Source of the DNA: Vibrio sp. SS-MA-C1-2
Lineage (GTDB): Bacteria; Pseudomonadota; Gammaproteobacteria; Enterobacterales; Vibrionaceae
Assembly (NCBI RefSeq): GCF_021513135.1
Contig: NZ_CP090981.1
Span: forward strand, 1,178,001-1,242,000
Direction: 5' to 3'
Length of the DNA stretch: 64,000 nt
Shown: in pieces, positions 58,988 to 64,000 of the stretch
Layout of the letters: each line of letters begins with the position of its first letter
Position numbering within the stretch: position 1 is the first letter of the stretch
Notes under the pieces: generated by a model
Database searches by the model: none
What the model was told of the DNA's origin: nothing
What the model saw: only the letters and a program-made list of their open reading frames with translations
Program-made: the position numbers and the translations under genes

Positions 58988-59017
58988 GAAACCACAACGT
59001 TTGTTGTGGTTTTTTTA
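58988..59017 (+). terminator. Terminator after topA
   Basis: Arms AAACCACAAC/GTTGTGGTTT with a four-base loop and a seven-T tract. Confidence 0.92.
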
Positions 59018-59049
59018 TATCTCTCAAATAAAGAATATTATTAAAATAA

Positions 59050-59132
59050 ATAGCGTTACCTATCGTCGGTCAGAGAATCAAACGCCAACAACCAACAACC
59101 AACGGCCTATCAGTTTTAAGTATTAAAAGAGG
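59050..59132 (-). repeat. Possible decayed ERIC half
   Basis: GCCAACAACC repeats, then GGCCTATCAGTTTTAAGTAT and AAAAGAGG, resembling the GCCAACAACCTAGCAACTTCAAG end of an ERIC with many changes. Confidence 0.35.
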
Positions 59133-59144
59133 AACTAGGATTAT

Positions 59145-59480
59145 TTATTGTTGTTTGCGCCACAACTTCAACTTAGCCCAAGTGGCAAGGCCCAAAACGG
59201 TCATAAAAAATAGGGTGATAATTGTCATTCTTAACGGAGTCTGTAATACGCCATGGTGATAACCGTAATACAAAGCATAACTGAGCTTTATTAAAATAAT
59301 TATGCCATAAATAGTTGTTACAGCTCTATTGTTGATTAAGATATAAAGCATTAATCCGAATAAGATCACGACAAAACTGATGCTAAGTGATATTGCAGTG
59401 GTATAGATAGAGAGTTGAGCGGTAATTAACAGTAAGGTACTCATGATAATAACGAATAAACATTCAATTTTCACACTCAC
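59145..59480 (-). CDS. Hypothetical four-helix membrane protein
   Basis: A 111 aa protein I do not recognise. Almost all of it is membrane: hydrophobic segments at about 5-22, 25-48, 55-72 and 80-101, ending in a basic tail (KLKLWRKQQ) that should face the cytoplasm. AT-rich and flanked by ERIC-like sequences on both sides, so it may be a lineage-specific gene inserted between topA and cysB. Coding status is plausible because the start has a ribosome-site-like AAGG and the helices are regular. Confidence 0.5.
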   Translation of the reverse strand: MSVKIECLFVIIMSTLLLITAQLSIYTTAISLSISFVVILFGLMLYILINNRAVTTIYGIIILIKLSYALYYGYHHGVLQTPLRMTIITLFFMTVLGLATWAKLKLWRKQQ

Positions 59481-59506
59481 TTTATAATCCTTTATTTTTG
59501 ATAAGG

Positions 59507-59585
59507 TATACCCTTCATACTTGAAGTTGCTAGGTTGCTGGCTATATTCGTTCGCCTACTATCAACGCCAATTATTTTAGGTATA
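59507..59585 (+). repeat. Internally deleted ERIC element
   Basis: A 79 bp copy: the left end TATACCCTTCATACTTGAAG to GGCTATATTCGTTCGCC is joined to the right end CTACTATCAACGCCAATT...TTTTAGGTATA. The centre, including the TATA insertion hotspot, is missing. Confidence 0.8.
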
Positions 59586-59647
59586 GAGTAAATTATTAGC
59601 AGCAAATGTCACTTTATCAATAGATAGGAAACTGGTTGGGTAGCTGT

Positions 59648-59690
59648 AAAAAAGCTCTTGATATCAACTTTATGATTATCAAGAGCTTAG
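59648..59690 (-). terminator. Terminator after the permease fragment
   Basis: On the minus strand AAGCTCTTGATAA/TATCAAGAGCTT with a loop, followed by TTTT. Confidence 0.82.
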
Positions 59691-59715
59691 TTCATTATAT
59701 TTAAATGCAAATAGC

Positions 59716-59904
59716 CTATTTTATTTCTATATCCCCTTTTCCTTTACGTGAGCTTAGGATTGATTGGATTTTTTTAGGGGTAAGAAACTCTTGTAAGATG
59801 CCGACTAAATAACTGACAGCGATAAATAAAATAACTAATTCTGTTGCTAAAAATAGGAACATATGACCGGCGCTTTTGGCCATTTCAATAATTTCAGGAC
59901 TCAT
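59716..59904 (-). pseudogene. N-terminal fragment of a UPF0718/YraQ-type permease
   Basis: A 62 aa frame matching, from memory, the first membrane helix and following loop of the two-domain UPF0718 permeases: FLFLATELVILFIAVSYLVG then LQEFLTPKKIQSILSSRKGK. Full members continue with a Cys-rich TPFCSCST motif and are about 300 aa or longer. Here a stop follows four unrelated residues later (DIEIK), and no later part of the gene is visible before the terminator. Probably a deletion remnant, though a 62 aa single-helix protein could still be produced. Confidence 0.6.
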
Positions 59905-60139
59905 GTGATCAACCTCTTATTTCAGTATATGTAGAATTATAGGCTTGATATGGATTTGAGTTAATCTATGCATTTCCATTATTATCGAAATAATTAATTT
60001 TAAAAGTAGATTAAGATTGATGTTTATTGCTAACCTATTATCTCAATTTGATTCGTGTATTTTTGTTCTCAGAGATAATTTTGTATAATTAAAAATATTT
60101 GTTAATGAAAGACCTGAGACAATTGTTGAATAAGAGAGT

Positions 60140-61108
60140 TTAAGAGTATTTGTCGGCAAAATAGTTGGCCATTTTAATCCCCTCTTGCTGAGGATAAAAC
60201 TCGGCATGAATTAAATACCAGAGCATCACCATCATATTAAGATGAGGGCGATACGCATTGACTTTTTTTATCCAAGATTGTGAGTCATCAATTTTAGCAA
60301 AGTGACAATAACGCTCAACACCTTCTTCTAATGGAATATCAAGCAAACTTAATGTGATGGCTAAATCTAATTTAGGATCGGCAATGGCTGCGTACTCCCA
60401 ATCGATAGCAACCCATCTATTATGGTGAGCAATTAAGTTGTGATCCCCTAAATCAAAATGACAAAGTGCGGTAGATTCGATCTCAAAAGGGAGTTGACGG
60501 TAGGCATGATAGAGATCTGAAAAACGAGTCTGTTGATACTTCTCAGTTAGTTGATGCCAATAATGGTCGACGCGATCGGTAAAGCTAAATTGTCTTAACT
60601 GATCTTGATTTTGCGGATTCAATTTAACTTGATGTAATCTTGCCAAAAGTTGTAATTGCTCATCAACAGAAGGTATGGTGTTTACTATAGACGTTAGAGT
60701 CAACGAATGTGGATTTATTGATGCAGTCTCAGCCATGATCCACTCGACGAGTAAACCTTGGTTATTGAGCAGTTGTGGCCGTGGTGCTCGGAAAGTTGAA
60801 TGTTCGCTAAGTTGTTTCAATATTTCAAACTCTTGGGTTCTTGAAATATCAAAAGCGGTTAATATTGCTGAGTGAGGGCGCCACACAAAAGAGATAACGT
60901 GTTGATTGGTGTTTTCTTCATCGCTTTTTTGGAGATCAATGCGCCAACAACGATTAGTGAGGCCACCAGAAAGTGGTTCTGCATATTTAGGATGATAATA
61001 AGTGGCGTGCTGATCACTTGGTGATAATAAGTGAGGCGCAGAAAAGTAAGAGTTGAGTGTTTGTAAACTCGGCTCTAACTGACAGGCTTGATGCCACTCT
61101 ATCTTCAT
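60140..61108 (-). CDS. APH/choline-kinase family phosphotransferase (ThiK-like)
   Basis: A 322 aa kinase-fold protein. Catalytic loop C-H-F-D-L-G-D-H-N-L-I near 216-226 (HxDxxxxN pattern) and the DFG-equivalent A-I-D-W-E-Y-A near 232-238. The N-terminal lobe has SGGLTNRCWRID near 48-59. Similar proteins phosphorylate thiamine, choline or aminoglycosides; the small-molecule target here cannot be assigned. It ends a minus-strand pair with miaE (33 bp apart). Confidence 0.8.
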   Translation of the reverse strand: MKIEWHQACQLEPSLQTLNSYFSAPHLLSPSDQHATYYHPKYAEPLSGGLTNRCWRIDLQKSDEENTNQHVISFVWRPHSAILTAFDISRTQEFEILKQLSEHSTFRAPRPQLLNNQGLLVEWIMAETASINPHSLTLTSIVNTIPSVDEQLQLLARLHQVKLNPQNQDQLRQFSFTDRVDHYWHQLTEKYQQTRFSDLYHAYRQLPFEIESTALCHFDLGDHNLIAHHNRWVAIDWEYAAIADPKLDLAITLSLLDIPLEEGVERYCHFAKIDDSQSWIKKVNAYRPHLNMMVMLWYLIHAEFYPQQEGIKMANYFADKYS

Positions 61109-61141
61109 TACCTCGCCTCACTAAGTTGTCTTATTTTGGGA

Positions 61142-61942
61142 TTAAGCTTCTGCTGTTATTTGATCTGCTGCGCTTATACTCTCATCGATAGGACAACCGC
61201 TGTGGAATTTAAAATCACTATCTGGTGCGCTGATCAACTCGGCTTCAACCTGTGCAAAATGGTTGATGCGTTCTGTAATATCTTTCCCCGCAACTTGTTC
61301 TGCTAATGTCAGGTAATCTTGGTAATGACGGGCTTCTGAACGTAGTAACGAGATATAAAAACGCTCTAGATCTTCACTTAAGTAAGGGGCTAATTTTGCA
61401 AAACGCTCACAAGAACGCGCCTCAATAAAAGCACCGATAATTAATTTATCCACTAAAGCATCAGGTTCATAAGTTTTAACTTGTTTGATCAACCCTTTGG
61501 CATAGCGTCCTGCACTTAAACCTTGATAAGGAATCGCTTTACGATCCATGATCTCAAGGACTTGATAAAAATGATGCAGTTCTTCTTTGATCAGCAACAC
61601 CATTTTATCGATCAGGTCTTGGCTATAAGGGGAGTCTGTTCTTGCAGTGATCTTTTTTGAAATATTGCTCTTTCCTTTCAAGGTATTGAGGTCACCAATA
61701 TATTTGTAAGCAAAGTCTTCATAAGGCTTAATCCACTGCGCTAATTGCTGTTTCCCTTCATCATCCACGGCATATTTGCGGATTAAAAACATCGCACTTT
61801 GCGCCGCTTTAAGTTCACAGAGTAGGTGATCCTGTAAAATGACAGCAAGATTTTCTGGTTGGCGCGCTTTGTCAATCCATTGATCAGGCGTAGGTGCTTG
61901 AAGAAATTGCAGAATAGGTTGAAGTAATTCAGCTTTAGTCAT
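61142..61942 (-). CDS. miaE: tRNA-(ms2io6A37)-hydroxylase MiaE
   Basis: Diiron monooxygenase that hydroxylates the isopentenyl group of ms2i6A37 in tRNA, 266 aa from the ATG at 61942 (MTKAELLQPILQ). Iron ligands: Glu near 40 (LLCELKAAQSA), E-E-L-H-H near 121-125, I-E-A-R near 174 and S-E-A-R-H-Y near 203-208, the ferritin-like pattern. The 14-codon upstream extension has no support. Divergent from cysB. Confidence 0.93.
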   Translation of the reverse strand: MTKAELLQPILQFLQAPTPDQWIDKARQPENLAVILQDHLLCELKAAQSAMFLIRKYAVDDEGKQQLAQWIKPYEDFAYKYIGDLNTLKGKSNISKKITARTDSPYSQDLIDKMVLLIKEELHHFYQVLEIMDRKAIPYQGLSAGRYAKGLIKQVKTYEPDALVDKLIIGAFIEARSCERFAKLAPYLSEDLERFYISLLRSEARHYQDYLTLAEQVAGKDITERINHFAQVEAELISAPDSDFKFHSGCPIDESISAADQITAEA

Positions 61943-62015
61943 TGTTTTTTTCTTATTGATGGTTAATATCGAATGAGTACTCATCTATTTGGTTAGGGAC
62001 AGCAGAGAGTAATCA

Positions 62016-62990
62016 ATGAAACTACAACAGTTACGCTATATTGTCGAAGTGAGTAATAATAAACTAAATGTCTCAACAACGGCAGAACATTTGTTTACTT
62101 CGCAGCCTGGAATTAGCAAACAGATAAAAATATTAGAAGACGAGCTCGGTATTGAGATCTTTATGCGAACAGGAAAGCATCTAACGGAAGTGACCGCGTC
62201 TGGTGAGAAAGTGATCCAGTTAGCGCGAGAAGTTCTAGCAAAAGTCGACAGTATTAAGCGAGTTGCTGAAGAAGAAGTTGCACCAGAACAAGGTGAGCTC
62301 TCTATCTCAACGACTCATACGCAAGCACGTTATGCACTGCCTGAAACCATTAAAGTATTTAAAGCAAAGTATCCTGATGTTCGCCTTAATATGCATCAAG
62401 GTACAACAAAACAAATTTTAGACTCAGTGACCAAAGGGCGAGTGCAGTTTGCGATAGCGACAGAGATTATTGATAATAGCCAAGAGATCATGATGTTGCC
62501 TTGTTATCAGTGGCGTCGTTCATTGGTGGTCACAAAAAATCACCCACTGGCAAAGAAAAAGCGGATCACCTTGACGGATTTAGCTAATTATCCTCTGATT
62601 ACCTATGCATTTAGTATTGAAAGTAGCCAAGGATTGAATCGTATCTTTAAAGATAAAGGATTAGAGCCGAATCTTGCTTTTACTGCGACAGATGCTGAAG
62701 TGATCAAAACGTACGTTAAACTTGGCGTTGGAATTGGTTTGATTGCCAATATGGCGGTGAATGATGACCACCATGGGGAGTTGGTTTTTATTGATACTAG
62801 CCATATAATCCCTCCTTCAACCACCTACCTCTATTTTCGTCGTGGCACTTATTTACGCTCCTATATGTATGAGTTTATTTTTCAATTTGCACCACATTTA
62901 ACGAAAAATCAGATTGAGAAGGTGATGTTAGCGCGAGATTGTAGTGAAGCGATGGAAATATTCTCATCGCTTAACCTTCCTCTACGTTAA
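62016..62990 (+). CDS. cysB: Cysteine regulon transcriptional activator CysB
   Basis: LysR-type regulator of sulfate assimilation, 324 aa, the E. coli length. The winged HTH is at residues 1-60 (MKLQQLRYIVEVSNNKLNVS), followed by the inducer-binding domain with TTHTQARYALP near 99-109, where N-acetylserine and sulfate bind in homologues. It probably controls cysK and cysZ at 16-18 kb in this window. Confidence 0.96.
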   Translation: MKLQQLRYIVEVSNNKLNVSTTAEHLFTSQPGISKQIKILEDELGIEIFMRTGKHLTEVTASGEKVIQLAREVLAKVDSIKRVAEEEVAPEQGELSISTTHTQARYALPETIKVFKAKYPDVRLNMHQGTTKQILDSVTKGRVQFAIATEIIDNSQEIMMLPCYQWRRSLVVTKNHPLAKKKRITLTDLANYPLITYAFSIESSQGLNRIFKDKGLEPNLAFTATDAEVIKTYVKLGVGIGLIANMAVNDDHHGELVFIDTSHIIPPSTTYLYFRRGTYLRSYMYEFIFQFAPHLTKNQIEKVMLARDCSEAMEIFSSLNLPLR

Positions 62991-63043
62991 AGTTAGTCAT
63001 ATCACCCAAGTAAGATGGGTATTATCGTAAAAAGAGAGACAGT

Positions 63044-64000
63044 GTGCAGGATATTAAGCCGTGGTTTACCGCCTTAGATAACTATTTAACTCAGTATCGA
63101 GATCTTTGGCAATTAAAGCCTTTTGCTATGACTGAGTTACCGTGGTTACAAAGTTACCCTCAACTCTCACTGTGGCTTGAACGCCTTTCTGAAAATGATG
63201 TTGCTGAGTTAGTTAATGAACCAAAAAAGCTGGCGGAACAGTTAGCTACTTTTATTCCAGATGCGATGGCTATTTATCAGCTATCGCAGCTCTCCGAAGT
63301 AGAAAAATTATCATTAGATGAATCGATCCCTCGTTTTTTAGATAGCAATATTCCGGGACGAAAATGGCAACAGATTACCGCTTTCAATCAAGCACTTTCA
63401 TATCGTCAAGCTCCTTGGCTTGAGTGGTGTGCAGGTAAAGGTCATTTAGGACGCGTATTAGCGGCAAGTTCTCAACAGTCGGTTGATAGTGTTGAATGGC
63501 AACAAGTGTTATGTGAGGAGGGAAGGTTACTAGCGGATAAATTTGCTTTACCAATGCACTTTATTCAGGCTGACGCTTTTAGTGATAGCGCGAAAAAATA
63601 TGTTAAATCAAACCAGCATGCCGTTGCGCTTCATGCCTGTGGTGATCTTCATAAAACCTTATTGCAACACTGTTGTGATAAGCAGACTCTCGCGGTTTCG
63701 ATCTCACCTTGCTGTTACCATTTAATTCAAGACAGTCATTATCAGCCATTGAGTGATTTAGCTAAAGCGAGCCCATTATTGTTATCTAAATTAGATCTTA
63801 AAATGCCGCTTCATGAGACGGTGACCGCAGGCGCAGGTGTGCGTCGAAAGCGTGAACTGGAACTGAGTTTTCGCCTTGGCTTTGATAGCTTGCAGCGTCA
63901 TCTAACGGGAAGCGATGATTATCTGCCAGTCCCGAGTTTTCCTAAAGCAATTTTAACTCGAGGTTTTACTGAGTTTGTCGAATGGGCTGCGGAGAAAAAG
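63044..64000 (+). CDS. SAM-dependent methyltransferase, C-terminus beyond window
   Basis: Open frame from GTG at 63044 (AGAGAG upstream) for 319 codons to the window edge with no stop. The methyltransferase SAM motif is W-C-A-G-K-G-H-L-G-R near 128-137. A later segment, LHACGDLHKTLL then S-P-C-C-Y-H near 200-225, is typical of the class annotated as methyltransferase-domain proteins (PF13679-like). The alternative GTG two bases earlier is out of frame. Substrate unknown. Confidence 0.8.
   Translation, partial: MQDIKPWFTALDNYLTQYRDLWQLKPFAMTELPWLQSYPQLSLWLERLSENDVAELVNEPKKLAEQLATFIPDAMAIYQLSQLSEVEKLSLDESIPRFLDSNIPGRKWQQITAFNQALSYRQAPWLEWCAGKGHLGRVLAASSQQSVDSVEWQQVLCEEGRLLADKFALPMHFIQADAFSDSAKKYVKSNQHAVALHACGDLHKTLLQHCCDKQTLAVSISPCCYHLIQDSHYQPLSDLAKASPLLLSKLDLKMPLHETVTAGAGVRRKRELELSFRLGFDSLQRHLTGSDDYLPVPSFPKAILTRGFTEFVEWAAEKK

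Overview
This 64 kb window is an AT-rich chromosomal segment (roughly 40% GC by eye) from a gamma-proteobacterium, almost certainly in the family Vibrionaceae (Photobacterium- or Aliivibrio-like; genus not determined). The gene order is typical of vibrios and partly of E. coli: bepA/arsC, perM, bcp-gcvR-dapA-bamC, dapE-yffB, cysK-ptsHI-crr, cysZ-zipA-ligase-gltX, hns, his operon, yciIAB, trp operon, rnm-yciO-rluB, yciK, sohB, yciN, topA and cysB.

Layout. Positions 1-13,200 hold envelope and housekeeping genes: outer-membrane quality control, peroxide defence, lysine/mDAP synthesis, BamC and a DyP peroxidase. 13,200-24,300 holds the PTS phosphorelay, cysteine synthesis, division (zipA), a divergent NAD-dependent ligase, gltX and a tRNA-Ala/tRNA-Glu pair. 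24,600-29,800 holds tdk, an NhaC-family transporter behind a lysine riboswitch, hns and an unusual metallo-beta-lactamase/beta-CASP-like protein that has lost its metal ligands. 29,900-37,650 is a complete hisL-GDCBHAF-IE operon with leader peptide and attenuator. 41,900-48,980 is a complete trpL-EGD(CF)BA operon with TrpR operator, leader peptide and attenuator. The rest is conserved yci-type genes, topA, miaE and cysB.

The main non-coding feature is a family of about 127-130 bp near-palindromic repeats of the ERIC (IRU) class: about 17 full-length or near-full-length copies plus several deleted ones. They lie in intergenic gaps, inside the his operon, across the end of one gene, in tandem, and twice as one ERIC inserted into the centre of an older ERIC at the same TATA site.

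The clearest accessory insertion is at 51,900-53,350: a very AT-rich two-gene patch between rluB and yciK, bracketed by ERICs of opposite orientation. It encodes a small secreted protein with a perfect metzincin zinc motif and a lipoprotein gene interrupted by a stop codon. Other irregularities are a one-base frameshift in dapE, an N-terminal fragment of a permease gene, and a stand-alone LuxR-type DNA-binding domain. I found no CRISPR array, phage or classical IS element.
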